A stretch of DNA of 64,000 nt from Mesostigma viride (GCA_009746045.1 RPFO01000213.1:4960676-5024675); one strand, 5' to 3'; positions 8,956-18,825 are shown, counted from the first letter of the stretch. Translations and numbers: made by a program. The notes: generated from the sequence alone by a model not told the origin.

Positions 8956-10252
8956 GCTCGGACCTGTACCCCCTGCAGTCCTCGTCAAAGCAGCGCTGCC
9001 TCACGCCGTCCGGGGATATCGTGAACCACACGTTATTGTGGGCGTGCTCCCCCCCTTTGTTGCCGCACGTCCGGTACTTGGTCCACGCCGAGTACATGGA
9101 GCCGCTCACGAAAACGTTCGTGACGGGGGCCGCCTTCGCCATCAGGTGCACCGCGTCACGCGCGGCCCCCCACCGCGGGGAGGAGGGCTGCACGCAATCT
9201 CCGTGCTGCTTGTGGAACCCCAGCCGTTGCGCGTCCCGCTCGGCCTGTTCTGTCTTCAGTTTCGCGGGCTTGGCCTTGCGCTTCCCCTTGTCCTTCTCGG
9301 CCGAGGTCACGCACGTGGCCGGGTCGTAGGATGCCGGCGGAGTGATTACCAGGCGCGGGACCTCCTGCTCGACGTACAGGCGCACGGAGGTCAACTTGAG
9401 GAACTTCAGAGGGTCCTCCTTCACGTCCTCGTCCGTGAACTCCTGCTCCACCTCGCCATCGCCGCCCACGATGCCCCAGGGGTGGTAGGCGCGCTTGTCG
9501 TAAATCCGAGTGCGCTCGCACAGCTCGCACCCTTTGAACAGCCTCGATTTGGTCAGGCAGAACTCGCACCGGCCGCAGCGCGCGTCCGGCCCGCTCAACT
9601 TCTCGCAGTTGTTCTCGTCGAGCTTGTGGATCTTCTTCATGCACGGCACGCAGCGCTCGCACTTCCAGCTCCACAGGATGCGGATCCCGTTGTCCAGCAG
9701 CACGGTCTTGTCGACCACGGCGCTCCACGGGTTCTCTGGGGGGCGCTCCCCTAGCTCCGCCTGCAGCTTCTCCACGATGATGGATCGGAGGAGGAGGGCG
9801 GCGTCCCTGTCGACGGGCACGTAGGGGAAGTGCACGTGAAATCCGGTCTTCACCCCGTCCTTCCGGTCCTTGGGTGGTGCGCGACAGACCACCATCGTGT
9901 GGTCCAGGGTGAGGTCGCGGTCCTGGAACCGCGCGCACGCGGCCAGCACCTCCTGGACCCTCGGCAGCCACTGGTGGATGACCACGTCCCCCATGTCCTT
10001 CTCGTCGACGCAGTCCAGATCGAGGAAGAAGGGGAACGGCCCGTCCCGCGGCTTCTGCTCGACGACGAGGTTCTTTCCGTCCTTGCCGTCCTTGGCGACC
10101 TTTTCGTAGAAGTAGTGCAGGTTCTCGGCGTCCATGGCCACGCGGCCGCCCCGGAACCCGTCCAGCAGCAGGTGGGTGTACTCATCCGTCTTGCCGACAA
10201 ACAAGTCCTTCTGGACCAGCCAGCGCGTGGCGGCAGAGTAGGGATCCCCCAT
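8783..10252 (-). CDS. DNA primase, archaeo-eukaryotic (D5/herpes-pox type) without helicase
   Basis: 489 aa. The catalytic motifs appear in order: FFLDLDC (about residues 73-79, metal-binding Asp pair), FHVHFP (about 150, the s-x-H box), and GIRILWSWK (about 210). They are followed by a cysteine-rich insert (CERCVPC, CGRCEFC, CELC) and, near residue 410, a C-terminal zinc ribbon with H...WFTI...QRCFDEDCRGY, typical of primases of giant DNA viruses. It makes RNA/DNA primers for genome replication. In many relatives this domain is fused to the SF3 helicase; here the helicase lies 43 kb away at 53631-54887. The reading frame is intact. Confidence 0.85.
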   Translation of the reverse strand: MGDPYSAATRWLVQKDLFVGKTDEYTHLLLDGFRGGRVAMDAENLHYFYEKVAKDGKDGKNLVVEQKPRDGPFPFFLDLDCVDEKDMGDVVIHQWLPRVQEVLAACARFQDRDLTLDHTMVVCRAPPKDRKDGVKTGFHVHFPYVPVDRDAALLLRSIIVEKLQAELGERPPENPWSAVVDKTVLLDNGIRILWSWKCERCVPCMKKIHKLDENNCEKLSGPDARCGRCEFCLTKSRLFKGCELCERTRIYDKRAYHPWGIVGGDGEVEQEFTDEDVKEDPLKFLKLTSVRLYVEQEVPRLVITPPASYDPATCVTSAEKDKGKRKAKPAKLKTEQAERDAQRLGFHKQHGDCVQPSSPRWGAARDAVHLMAKAAPVTNVFVSGSMYSAWTKYRTCGNKGGEHAHNNVWFTISPDGVRQRCFDEDCRGYRSEPTQITPALRSVLFPSPSAAVQSCAAEAGRGKVVAGDAKVPVLRLAQKVDRLMYRKGR

Positions 10253-10437
10253 GACCGTCCACCTCGACGTAGGCCTGTCGGAAGGGGAAGAGACAGGTCA
10301 CGAGAGACCAGAAGGACACGAAGACAGTCAGCGACAGGACGAGCGAGGGGTCCATCGCAATCAAGGGCGAGAAATAAATTGCGCCGTTTTACGTGCGCTC
10401 GGGGGCAGACAGGCACAAAAAAAAAACTACTACAAAG

Positions 10438-11208
10438 ATGAGCCACAAGGAGATGCACCCCCACCCCATTCTGACGGATATCAAGACGGACGGGGGCAGC
10501 TCTGACGTCACGCCGGCCAGCTCCCCCAAGTACGACATGACGAAGCTCACTACGAACCTGGAGAACGCCCACGACATGGGCATCTACAAGTACGTGATCC
10601 GCGACAAGGAGACAAACTCCGAGTGGACGCGCGACATGGAGGAGCTGGTGTACGGATGGGGCCAGAAGGGGGTCGGGTTTCGCCACATGCACGACATGGC
10701 GTCACGCTACTTCCGCAGCTGGTCTCAGGGGTTGGGCATTCCGGCGATCATCCTGTCCACGGTGGCCGGCACCGCCTCTCTTTCGAAGGTGGCATCCGGC
10801 AGCCATTACGGCGACACGGCGGCCATCGCTATCGGCGTGGTCAGCATGGTGGTGTCGGCGCTGACCGGCGTCCAGAACTTCATGCAGTTCACAAGACGGT
10901 CCGAGCAGCACAAGCAGATGTCGAACCGATTCGGGTCCTTCTTCCGGGAGATCGATTGCGAGCTGACCAAGCCCCGGGCCCACCGTCAGAATGCGTTCGA
11001 GTTCATCCAGGTCTGCCGGCTGACGCTCGACAACCTTTTGGCGCAAGGCCCGGACATGCCCGAGTTCATAGCGCAGAGGTACAGGCGCAAGGTGAGGGAA
11101 ACGGGCGAGGGGTCGGAGTCTGGCGACGGGCCGGGGAAGGTGGTCGTGAGCGTGAAGAGGGATCGCGAGGCCCACGCTGTGGTGCGCATAATGGGGGCGG
11201 CGGGATAA
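10438..11208 (+). CDS. Two-helix membrane protein (SLATT-like layout)
   Basis: 257 aa. The N-terminal third is polar; two hydrophobic segments follow (about residues 100-120 with GIPAIILSTVAGTASL and 130-155 with AAIAIGVVSMVVSALTG), then a helix with SEQHKQMSNRFGSFFREI and a charged tail. This is the layout of SLATT-type membrane proteins, which I know from bacterial defence loci and giant-virus genomes; the assignment is by topology only. ATG at 10438 follows an A-rich leader. The next gene starts 27 bp downstream on the same strand. Confidence 0.65.
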   Translation: MSHKEMHPHPILTDIKTDGGSSDVTPASSPKYDMTKLTTNLENAHDMGIYKYVIRDKETNSEWTRDMEELVYGWGQKGVGFRHMHDMASRYFRSWSQGLGIPAIILSTVAGTASLSKVASGSHYGDTAAIAIGVVSMVVSALTGVQNFMQFTRRSEQHKQMSNRFGSFFREIDCELTKPRAHRQNAFEFIQVCRLTLDNLLAQGPDMPEFIAQRYRRKVRETGEGSESGDGPGKVVVSVKRDREAHAVVRIMGAAG

Positions 11209-11234
11209 AATTCTCGTCTAATAGCAACCTGACG

Positions 11235-11456
11235 ATGGACACGTTGCCGTCTCTCCTGGTCTTCTTCGCGGCGTCCTACCTGCTCCTGCGCGCGAAACCC
11301 GCGTGCATGTTCGAGCCGGACGGGCGCCCCATGAAGTTCGGGGTCGGCGCGCGGCAGACGCTCACGCCGTTCTGGCTGGTGGCGCTCGTGCTGGGGCTGT
11401 ACGTCCCGTCGGCCCTGCTTCCAGCCAGGGGCGGGTACCGCGGCTACGGGTGGTAA
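11235..11456 (+). CDS. Small two-helix membrane protein
   Basis: 73 aa with hydrophobic segments at residues about 4-19 (LPSLLVFFAASYLLL) and 45-63 (LTPFWLVALVLGLYV), ending in a Gly/Tyr-rich tail. It follows the preceding membrane protein by 27 bp and may be a partner or an independent virion membrane protein. No family recognised. Confidence 0.6.
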   Translation: MDTLPSLLVFFAASYLLLRAKPACMFEPDGRPMKFGVGARQTLTPFWLVALVLGLYVPSALLPARGGYRGYGW

Positions 11457-11518
11457 AAAGAAATCTCGGCGACTGGTAACTCTCTCTCGCACACGCCCGA
11501 AGTCCGTTGCACCCTATC

Positions 11519-11782
11519 ATGGACAACCGCAACACCCACCCCAAGGATGACAGCAGCACATGCGCGCCAGGGAAGGGATGCGACGATGGATGCGAGGGCT
11601 GCGACACGTGTCGCCCCCTTGCTGACTTGCCGGACCATTTTCAGTGCCAGTACAGAGACGAGCTGCTGAATCTCTACCTGACGCTGAAGGAGCAGTGCGC
11701 GGCGTACGGTTACCCGCTGCTTCAAGACTTGACGTTCGCGGCCTTCGAGGACTTCGCGTTGTCCCACTCGAGGTTGGGCTGA
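11519..11782 (+). CDS. Small Cys-rich protein
   Basis: 87 aa. The N-terminus has a cysteine cluster (CAPGKGCDDGCEGCDTC), possibly a metal-binding or disulfide knot; the rest is helical (RDELLNLYLTLKEQCAAYGY). The frame is clean, with ATG at 11519. Same strand and close spacing with the two upstream genes. Function unknown. Confidence 0.6.
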   Translation: MDNRNTHPKDDSSTCAPGKGCDDGCEGCDTCRPLADLPDHFQCQYRDELLNLYLTLKEQCAAYGYPLLQDLTFAAFEDFALSHSRLG

Positions 11783-11812
11783 GAGCCCCGCCCGCTCCTA
11801 AAAAGGCCTCAA

Positions 11813-11992
11813 ATGCCTTCTGCCCCCTCCTTTGGATGGCGTGCATCGGGAGGCGGAGGGGGGGACTGTCTCTGTCTCTCATTCGGACGAGCTCTCCCAC
11901 GATACTACCTTACCGAACCTCGCGATGCCTCGGACTAATCAACCTATATATATCCTATATTATGCGAATATATTAATAAGTCATCGTATATA
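11813..11992 (+). pseudogene. N-terminal fragment cut by seam 3
   Basis: An ATG-initiated frame of 59 codons. The first 43 look coding (Ser/Gly-rich, with SGGGGGTVSVSHSDELSHD); the last 16 are seam-encoded. I read it as a gene start whose remainder was lost at the seam. Low certainty. Confidence 0.3.
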
Positions 11993-12030
11993 GACTGTTC
12001 CTATGTAGCGTAGCCTATAGGGGGAGGTAG
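11942..12030. other. AT-rich seam 3
   Basis: AT-rich joint ending in tagcctatagg, a word also present at seam 4. The genes on both sides look truncated. Confidence 0.6.
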
Positions 12031-12043
12031 CGGCGGTACAGGG

Positions 12044-12292
12044 GTGGAGATATTGCGAGAGGCGGCCTTGGAGCGAAGGAAAATAGAAGCGCAAAGGAAT
12101 TTAGAAGCCCAACTCCTGAACCTATCTCTAGACGATCAAGACGAAGAAGTCAACAGAGGCGTCCGGCGTAATTTGGACCGCTTGAGCACAGCCGTGCGAC
12201 GACTAGGCGTCTACAGGCCGCCATCGAAAAAGCTCAAACCGTTGTCCACCTTCATGGAGTACGCTCTCCTTAAGTCGGGGATGAAGAGCTGA
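12044..12292 (+). pseudogene. Fragment of a helical charged protein, 5' end lost at seam 3
   Basis: 82 codons without a convincing start (first GTG at 12044), beginning right after seam 3. It is helical and highly charged (ALERRKIEAQRNLEAQLLNL, DDQDEEVNRGVRRNLDRL), with no known motif. It ends 48 bp before the ribonucleotide reductase exon and is not part of that protein. Confidence 0.4.
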
Positions 12293-12339
12293 CACGCCCT
12301 CGCTGCATGTGATGCTGTTACGCGCTGCTTTGTTTGCAG

Positions 12340-13318
12340 CGAGATCCTCCTCGGCAACAAGTCCTTCTGCAATTTAACGGAGGTCAACCTGGCCGCCTTC
12401 AAGGAGGGGAACAAGGCGGGCCTCGAGCGCGCCCTCGTCCTCGCCAGCCGCATGAACTACCGCCAGACGCTCGTCGACCTCAGGGACGAGATCCTACAAG
12501 AGGCCTGGCACCTCAACAACCAGTTCCTGCACCTGTGCGGCGTCGGCCTCACCGGCATCGTGGCCAGGCCGGACCTGCACCCCTACGACTTCCGCCGCAT
12601 GAAGAACGTCGCCGTCTCCTCCGCCTACGAGATGGCGCGCGCCCTGGGGAAGCCCCTGCCCAAGAACGTCACCTGCATCAAGCCCAGCGGCACCCTCTCC
12701 AAAATCATGGGCACGCGCGAGTGGGGGGAGGTGCCCGAGGGCGTGCACATGCCCCTCGGGAAGTACATCTTCAACAACGTCACCTACTCGCGCCACGACC
12801 CGCTGGTCCGGCGGTTCGTAGAGGCCAACTACAGGGTGGTCGAGAAGCCCTTCGACCCGGAGGCCGTGCTCGTGACCTTCCCCGTCGCCTTCACCTCCGT
12901 CCCCTTCACCAAGACCGTCGTCACGCGCAAGGACGGCGCCGTGGAAGAGGTCGAGGTGAACGCCGAGACAGCGCTCGACCAGCTCGACAGGTACAAGAGG
13001 CTCATGGACAACTACTGCGAGCAGAACGTCTCGTGCACGGTCTCCTACGACCCCGCCGAGGCCCCCGCCATCGTCGACTGGCTCATGAACAACTGGGACT
13101 CCTACGTGGGGGTCTCCTTCCTCCTGCGCGCCGACCCCACCAAGAGCGCCGCCGACCTGGGATACAGCTACCTGCCCCAGGAGGTGGTCACCGAGGCCGC
13201 CTTCGCCAAGTACGCCGGCGCGCTCAAGCCCGTCGACTACTCCGGCGTCCTGCACGTGGACGACGACGCTGCCCTCATGGAGCCCGACTGCCCCAGCGGC
13301 GCCTGCCCCGTCCGCTAG
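12340..13318 (+). pseudogene. Class II (B12-dependent) ribonucleotide reductase, C-terminal exon
   Basis: The frame starts at a good 3' splice site (tgctttgtttgcag/C) and reads GEILLGNKSFCNLTEVNL, NVTCIKPSGTLSKIMGTREW, EGVHMPLG and a C-terminal Cys-containing tail. These match the second half of monomeric adenosylcobalamin-dependent ribonucleoside-triphosphate reductases, which make dNTPs without oxygen. The first base completes the Gly codon of the conserved P-C-G-E-I motif, so the acceptor is placed where an intron would split it. The N-terminal half with the B12- and effector-binding regions is absent: upstream lie an unrelated fragment and seam 3. No donor site can be assigned. Confidence 0.75.
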
Positions 13319-13322
13319 CCGG

Positions 13323-13971
13323 TCACATCCCGGCCATCATCGCCGGAGGATACATCATCGGCGGAGGATACACCATGCGCTGGGGCGGCAGAGAGGGGAG
13401 CGACATCATCATGGGAGACAGGTCCAGCTGGATCGCCTCGGGGGCGCCAGACGACCGACGCTTGAACAAATAGTACGCCAGCCAGCCGGCCAGCAGAACG
13501 AACACCAGCACCAGCAGCTTGCCCGCGCCCGACATTCCCGACCCGTCGTCCTTCTGCACGCTCGGCGGGAGCGACCTCGCGTTGTAGTACCCATCCTGAC
13601 CGCCGCCCGGGATGCCCGACCCGTACGCGCTCGAAGCTCCCTTCCCCCCCCCCGCCGAACATCTTGTCCACCGCGAGCCCCCCCGCCGCCATCAGCCCGC
13701 CGGCGCCCAGGTTGATCGCGAGGAACTTGGCCACACTTTTCCCCCTGCTGCTCTTCGAGGCCGTCTCGGCGACCTCGTCGGCGCCCTTCAACACCGTCTT
13801 GCCCGCCGCGTCTGCCGCGTCGTCGGCGCCCTTCAACACCGTCTTCCCCGCCCCGCCTGCCACGTCGTCGGCCACCCCGCCAGTGCCCTTTGTGACGCTG
13901 CTGAGGGCCCTGGGCACCGCCTTCGCCATGTTCATCGCCGACCGTGCGACGTTCGCAAAAGCGGTCGCCAT
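13323..13971 (-). CDS. Ala/Gly-rich single-pass membrane protein (one frame slip)
   Basis: The N-terminal part (ATG at 13971) contains near-duplicate segments (GKTVLKGADDAADAA / GKTVLKGADEVAETA) and a hydrophobic Gly/Ala stretch. The frame is lost at a run of ten C (13645-13654, plus strand); with one base fewer it would continue into the second frame, which has a clear transmembrane helix (LLVLVFVLLAGWLAYYLF) and a Met/Pro-rich tail ending at 13323. I treat it as one gene with a homopolymer length error. A probable virion membrane protein, by layout only. Confidence 0.6.
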
Positions 13972-13987
13972 CGCGGTACTCTTGCAC

Positions 13988-13995
13988 TTATATAA
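13988..13995 (-). promoter_or_regulatory. TATA-like box before 13971 start
   Basis: TTATATAA lies 17 bp before the start codon at 13971, on the same strand. Compare 3292-3300 and 51089-51096. Confidence 0.45.
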
Positions 13996-14053
13996 GCGTC
14001 GAGAAAAATTGGGCAGTCCTTAATTTATGTACATTGATCAATAAAACGACACC

Positions 14054-16360
14054 TTACGCGGGCGTCCCCCACTTGTTCACGAGGTACTGGCGGATCGTCT
14101 CCAACTGCGCGCTCGTCTTCGCGGTGCTGTAAAAAAGGATCTCGCCCACCCACCCCTCCAGCCCCCTGGTAGGGCTCAAGTTGTCGCCGCCCACGTAAAG
14201 CCCGCCGGTGGCCGACTTGGGCGCGCCACCGTTTGCGGTCCCTGCGCGACCGTCGAAACGGGTGAAGAAGCTCGACGTGCCGGTGATCGACATCGCGAAC
14301 ACGTGCGCCCTCCCGTCGAAGAACTCCGCGTTTGAGCACATCGTTTCGTTGGGGGACGGATCGCTCGGGAATCCTACTACGGTGGTCGTGGTGCTACCCC
14401 AGGCAATCGCGCCGGTGTTAATCGTGCCGCCCGCGCCCAATATGAACCCGCGCAGTTGGCTTCCTGTATTAGTTGGGTACGTAAACGGGGTGGCCTGTCT
14501 AGCCACCACCACCACCGTCTTGTTGGCCTGAGACCAAAACGCCGTCGTCGTGGCCGTCTTCAGATGCGTGTTGTTTGCGTTGGTGAACCTGAGCGACCGC
14601 TTCGAGTTCAGAGTCGCGGTGTCCAGCGTCGGAGCCTTGCTCGTCGTGGTCTGCGTGATGTGATTCGACCCCTTCTTGTCCATCACGTACAAGACGGTAC
14701 CGCCGGCCGTGTTTTGGACGACCGTGCCGGCGGAGTTGCTGAACGCCGTGCTGGCGTCCGACATATCGTACCAGGCGTACAGCGCGGCGTCCGTGGACGG
14801 GTCGTACAGCGTCGTGTACGTGAACGCGAGCGTAGAGGACGCGATGTTGCCGTTCCCTGCGGCATCCGTCGCCGCGCCCCCCCGACGCTCACCGTCGTCT
14901 GCGTGTTAGCGGTCCCGCTCACGGAGAAAGTGTACACGGCGCCGCTCCCTGCAAGGCTGCCCGCCACGACCGTGCCGTTCGTCACCACTACATCCCCCTC
15001 CGCGAACCCCGTCACCGGCTCGCTGAACGTCGCCGTCACGCTGATCGGGCTACTGGTAGGGGTCGACCCCGCCGTAGTGGAAAGAGCGAGGGTGGGCGGT
15101 GTGGTGTCGGCGGAGGCGGTGGTCACCGTGTGCGTGTACACCGCGCTGTACGCCCCCGACGACCCCTTGGCCACGACGTACACGTAATAGGCGGTGGACG
15201 GCGTCAGGGAGGAGAACACCAGTGGGCCGGACCCGACGGTCCCGTCGCCGCTCATGGGAAAGGCGGAGGACGCGACCAGGTCGGTGCCGCCCGCGCCCGA
15301 CTTGGTGTATATATCGCCCGCCGCCAGCCCCGCCTTGGAGGCGCTGTACACGCGGCACAGGACCGCCCAGTTGTCGCCCCCGGACATGGTGAGCGAGTGG
15401 GTCACGCTGATCTGCGTCGATGTGGCTGTCGGGGCGGGCACGGAACCGCCGAACGTCTGGAGGTTGAACGAGCTGCTCAGGGTCTTCAGCTGCACCGTCG
15501 CGTACGTGTTCGTGTCCGTCTGCGCGACCGGCGAGGCCAGCGCCACCTTGACCGACACGCGGTAGGCGGACCCCGGGTTCATCGCGATCTGACCCGCCCC
15601 GGCCCACGTCACGGCCTTCTTCCAGTTCCACCGCCCGTCGGCGAAGTACCCGTTCGCGCTGACCGCCTCGTCGGAGGCCACGTCCGTCTGGCGGTACACC
15701 TCGTCCCGTACAGCCCCGTGTCGACCGCCGTGTCGTGCACCCGCACCGTCACCGTGATCAGGTTGCCGCCGCCCCCGCTCCCGATCTGCAGGTTGTTCAG
15801 GCACACCGCCACCTCGTAGATGCACGTCGACGCGGTGTGGGGGAACGCGTTCAGCGCCGCCACCGCCTGGCCGGCGGGAGGACAGCCGAACGAGGCGTAC
15901 CGGAACGCGGGCGTCTGGGTCTCCGCCCACGGTATGGCGGCCGTGAACACGCGGTGCCGGTGGTAGTACGGCGTCACCGTCGCCGCCTGCGGCCCCCACA
16001 GCCCGTCCCGGTGCGGACCAGCAGGCTGCCGGCGTCGGGGGGCGCCGAGTAATGCGCGGTGTCCGTCACCGACGAGTGGTTGAGGCCGTACAGGAACGCC
16101 GGCGCGCGAAAGACGTACGACCGCGGCACGAGGGACTGGGGCGCCGCCCCGCTGTAATCGACCTGCGGCAAATGCACGCGCCCGCCCGTCCGCAGGTCCG
16201 CGGTCGCCGACACGTCCGACAGGATGGACGCGGAGGACTGCCCGATGCTCACCGACTCCCTCTGGTCGCCCGCCTTTCGGGCCACGACCGCCCCGTTCTC
16301 CTGGGTCACGACCCACACGGAGGACACGTCCAGCGACGACACCCTCAGCGCCGCCTTCAT
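14054..16360 (-). CDS. Large fibre/adhesin-like protein with Ig-like and LamG-like domains (three frame slips)
   Basis: Starts at 16360. Successive frames read as one protein of roughly 770 residues: an N-terminal beta-rich region, fibronectin/Ig-like repeats (middle, with TPSTAYYVYVVAKGSSG and DTTPPTLALSTTAGSTP, the latter typical of bacterial Ig-like domains with VTGFAEGDVVVTNG), and a C-terminal LamG/concanavalin-like domain ending GWVGEILFYSTAKTSAQL. The frames change at GGG 16002-16004, GGG 15705-15707 and G7 near 14878 (minus-strand bases), each fixable by one base. Probably a virion surface protein binding host glycans, by domain type. Its neighbours on the same strand are also fibre-like. 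Confidence 0.65.
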
Positions 16361-16390
16361 GGTTACTGATCTGTACCCTAGATGATTTTA

Positions 16391-17179
16391 TCAGCTCTCT
16401 AACTGCGCCTGCGACAACTGAACCACCACCCCGATGCCCGTGCCCGTGTATCCCGACAACTGCAGGTAGAACGTGTCGCCCGCGCCGATCGCGAAGGGCG
16501 CGACGCTCACGTTCGCCCACGCCGCGCGCACGCCCATCACCGTCCTCTGCGGCATCGGCCCGGAAGACAGCGTCGCCAGCGTGGTGCCATCGTGCTTCTT
16601 CACCGCCACCGCGAACGCGTGCGTGCTCGCGTCCGGCAGGTTGTACGCGCTGATCGACAGCGTGTCCACGGAGAACGTGTACGGCGGCGCCACGCTCAGG
16701 GTGTTGCCCGCCCCCGTCACCATGGACACCGCGCTGCCGGCCATGTTCCCCCCGTAATGGAACGTCTCCGTCCAGTACGCCGTCCTCATCGTCTGGTTGG
16801 TCCACGCCGCCCCCGCCCACGCCAGCACCTGGCCCGCCTGGGGCACCCCCGTGTACTCCACGTCGGACGCGTCGCCCAGACTGGCGGGGGCCACCGCGAC
16901 CGAGTCGGCGTACGCCTTGGTGACGGCGTCGGAGGCGTCCGTCGGCACGCCCCCCATCACCACCTTGCCGGTGACCGTGACGTCCCCATCCACCTGCAGG
17001 TCCTTGCCGAACTCCCAGTGGTCCTGCCTGTACGCCAGCGCGTCCTGCAGCTGGTAGGCGCCCCCCTCTCGGAACCGCATGCACAACTGGTCGCTCTCCT
17101 GCCTGATCTCGAAGTCCCCGTCGCCCCCCAGTCCGTTCTGGATCACCACCGAGGCTGCGGACAGCGTCCCCCCCGTCAT
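16391..17179 (-). CDS. Tail-fibre-like structural protein
   Basis: 262 aa, intact. The N-terminal third has the phage tail-fibre signature GGVPTDASDAVTKAYADS, where DAVxKxY(V/A)D marks the shaft repeat, preceded by a DLQVDGDVTVTGKVVMGG beta turn. The rest is a beta-sandwich-like domain (FHYGGNMAGSAVSMVTGAG, NVSVAPFAIGAGDTFYLQL). It probably forms a trimeric virion spike or fibre. TATAC lies just before the ATG. It sits directly upstream of the Ig/LamG protein on the same strand. Confidence 0.7.
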   Translation of the reverse strand: MTGGTLSAASVVIQNGLGGDGDFEIRQESDQLCMRFREGGAYQLQDALAYRQDHWEFGKDLQVDGDVTVTGKVVMGGVPTDASDAVTKAYADSVAVAPASLGDASDVEYTGVPQAGQVLAWAGAAWTNQTMRTAYWTETFHYGGNMAGSAVSMVTGAGNTLSVAPPYTFSVDTLSISAYNLPDASTHAFAVAVKKHDGTTLATLSSGPMPQRTVMGVRAAWANVSVAPFAIGAGDTFYLQLSGYTGTGIGVVVQLSQAQLES

Positions 17180-17208
17180 CTATACTATCCTCTAGACAAA
17201 AGAAATTC

Positions 17209-17490
17209 CTACACCGGCGACGCGCGGCGGAAAAACTTGGACGTGTTGTCGTCCGAGAAGATGGACTGCAGCACCGCGTGCAGGCCCCCCGTGCCCGTGC
17301 CCGCCCCCGCCGGCGCCGGCGCCTCGTCCCCCGTGTTGTAGTTGCTGCGGTGGTAGTGCGCGATCGGCCAGGGGTCGAACGTCTGCGAGAGAGCGAACGC
17401 CACGCTGTCCGGGTACGAGACCGCGTCCGCCAGGATGACCGGCTTGGTCGCGCTTGCCGGAGAAGAGAAAAAGGACAACGGAGTCGCCAT
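17209..17490 (-). CDS. Small structural-type protein
   Basis: 93 aa, intact, upstream of the fibre gene on the same strand. It has an Ala/Pro/Gly-rich low-complexity middle (GDEAPAPAGAGTGTGG) flanked by more ordered segments. No motif recognised; its position suggests a capsid or fibre accessory. Confidence 0.5.
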   Translation of the reverse strand: MATPLSFFSSPASATKPVILADAVSYPDSVAFALSQTFDPWPIAHYHRSNYNTGDEAPAPAGAGTGTGGLHAVLQSIFSDDNTSKFFRRASPV

Positions 17491-17493
17491 AAC

Positions 17494-17700
17494 TCAGTAC
17501 CCTTGGCTTGCATATTTTTCTGTCCGCCCTTGGCACCCCCGGCCCTCCACCTCGTCCTGTCCCTCCAGCGTGTCCGCCGCCTGCGAGGGGGGCGAGGGGT
17601 AGATGCCCCCGCACCGGACCGTGTCCATGCGCCGATCCTCCCCGGCCGCCACCGACACCGCGCAACCCATGTCCCTACCGCCTCTGTCCTTGTCTCCCAT
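17494..17700 (-). CDS. Small acidic hypothetical protein
   Basis: 68 aa from ATG at 17700 (MGDKDRGGRD), ending 3 bp before the next gene on the strand. Polar, Gly/Asp/Glu-rich, three Cys. No family recognised. The frame is open upstream, but that part runs into seam 4. Confidence 0.45.
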   Translation of the reverse strand: MGDKDRGGRDMGCAVSVAAGEDRRMDTVRCGGIYPSPPSQAADTLEGQDEVEGRGCQGRTEKYASQGY

Positions 17701-17739
17701 TTTTTTTTCGACGACGAGAGCCCAACGCACCCCTCGCTG

Positions 17740-17830
17740 TACACCGTAGCCTATAGGCGTATGATAGATATAGCATTAATATATTATCCAATATAGATTG
17801 AGCCCTTAGGTATACAGATGCCATATATGT
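17740..17830. other. AT-rich seam 4
   Basis: Begins with gtagcctatagg. Contains AGATATAGCATTAA (17766-17779; identical at 45281-45294 in seam 7), TATAGATTGAGC (17793-17804; identical at 18773-18784 in seam 5) and GGTATACAGATG (17809-17820; identical at 50771-50782 in seam 8). Confidence 0.7.
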
Positions 17831-17837
17831 CATCAGA

Positions 17838-18122
17838 TGTAGCTCGGGCGCCTTCTGGGGCGTCGTCATTTCCGTGGTGGCCACCCTGGCGCACATGGTC
17901 GACCGCAGGCTGCTGGCCCGTCGCAAGGCGCGCGAGGCGGCCAGCAGGGGCGTGGACCTGCGCAACTACCGCCCGGGCATGGCCCCGGGGTCGGTGCGGG
18001 CCCCAGTCATGGGGGCGTACAGGGACACGTTCAGGAGCGTGGTGGAGCCCTGGACGCAGGCCAACAACGAGCGTATCACGAACGTGCCTTTCACCGACGA
18101 CTTGCAGCGTCGCTCGTATTGA
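17838..18122 (+). pseudogene. Membrane protein with N-terminus lost at seam 4
   Basis: The frame emerges from seam 4 already inside a hydrophobic helix (GAFWGVVISVVATLAHMV), followed by a basic stop-transfer (DRRLLARRKAR) and a soluble tail of about 65 residues, stop at 18122. There is no ATG before the helix, so the start has been removed. Family not recognised. Confidence 0.5.
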
Positions 18123-18179
18123 TGACAGCGGTTTAATGGAAAATAATATTATGTGCACGAGTCATGAGCCCGCACCACC

Positions 18180-18782
18180 ATGGACCACCACCAACCCATT
18201 CCGGCCGGTAAGGCCCACAGCCTGCAATTCAGGGAGCGCGTGGCGCTGGACGTGAAGAACCGCAGGGAGGACGGGCTGACCGTCCTGGACATTGCCAAGA
18301 AGTACGGCATCGACAAGAAGACGGCCATCCGCTACCACAAGCTGTGGAAGCACGACCGGGCCCAGAATGGCGGGCTCGGGCTGGACTACAACAAACCGGA
18401 GGAGCTGAAGCGGTCGGCCCTCCGCCCGCGCGCGCTCCGGTCGTGGGAGAGCGGACAGGACGAGCGGGGCAGGACGGAGCGCACCGTGAAGGAGGTCAAG
18501 GAGAAGCGGGTCCCGCCCTGGATTCGTAAGTACGGCGCGGACACCTGGGCGAGGTTGTCGGCAAAGCTCGCGGAGATCCAGACGTCCCAGACATCGTACA
18601 TGTCGGCGAGAGACGTCGCGTACGTGGTGAACGCTCTTCGAGGGAGGAGGGAGGAGGTGGTCCGGCTCGGTGTGCTGGGCTCTTATCCTAGCTATAGTGG
18701 ATTCGACATACGTTATATACGATTATTATATTATATATTATCAACCCTTAATACATATATATTAGGGACCCTTATAGATTGA
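18180..18782 (+). pseudogene. HTH DNA-binding protein, C-terminus cut by seam 5
   Basis: ATG at 18180. Residues about 18-55 form a homeodomain-like/transposase-type helix-turn-helix: RERVALDVKNRREDG..VLDIAKKYGIDKKTAIRYHKLW. A charged linker follows, then a second helical segment (ADTWARLSAKLAEIQ). Coding character ends near 18690, where the frame enters seam 5; the last 30 or so residues are seam-encoded. Probably a viral transcription regulator or transposase-derived domain. Confidence 0.6.
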
Positions 18783-18825
18783 GCGTCGTATTAGTATATA
18801 GGAGATAGGTTCTATAGGATTCCCA
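18690..18825. other. AT-rich seam 5
   Basis: AT-rich joint with a gene cut on both sides: the 3' end of the HTH gene and the 5' end of the fibre gene. Shares TATAGATTGAGC with seam 4. Confidence 0.7.

Noticed and set aside
10182-10364. Small minus-strand membrane ORF overlapping the primase start
   Set aside because: It has one hydrophobic stretch (LVLSLTVFVSFWSLVTCLF), but then runs out of frame through the primase gene; too little support.
12334-13473. Long plus-strand frame overlapping the RNR exon
   Set aside because: Arg/Gly/His-rich, no structure; the RNR motifs are in another frame.
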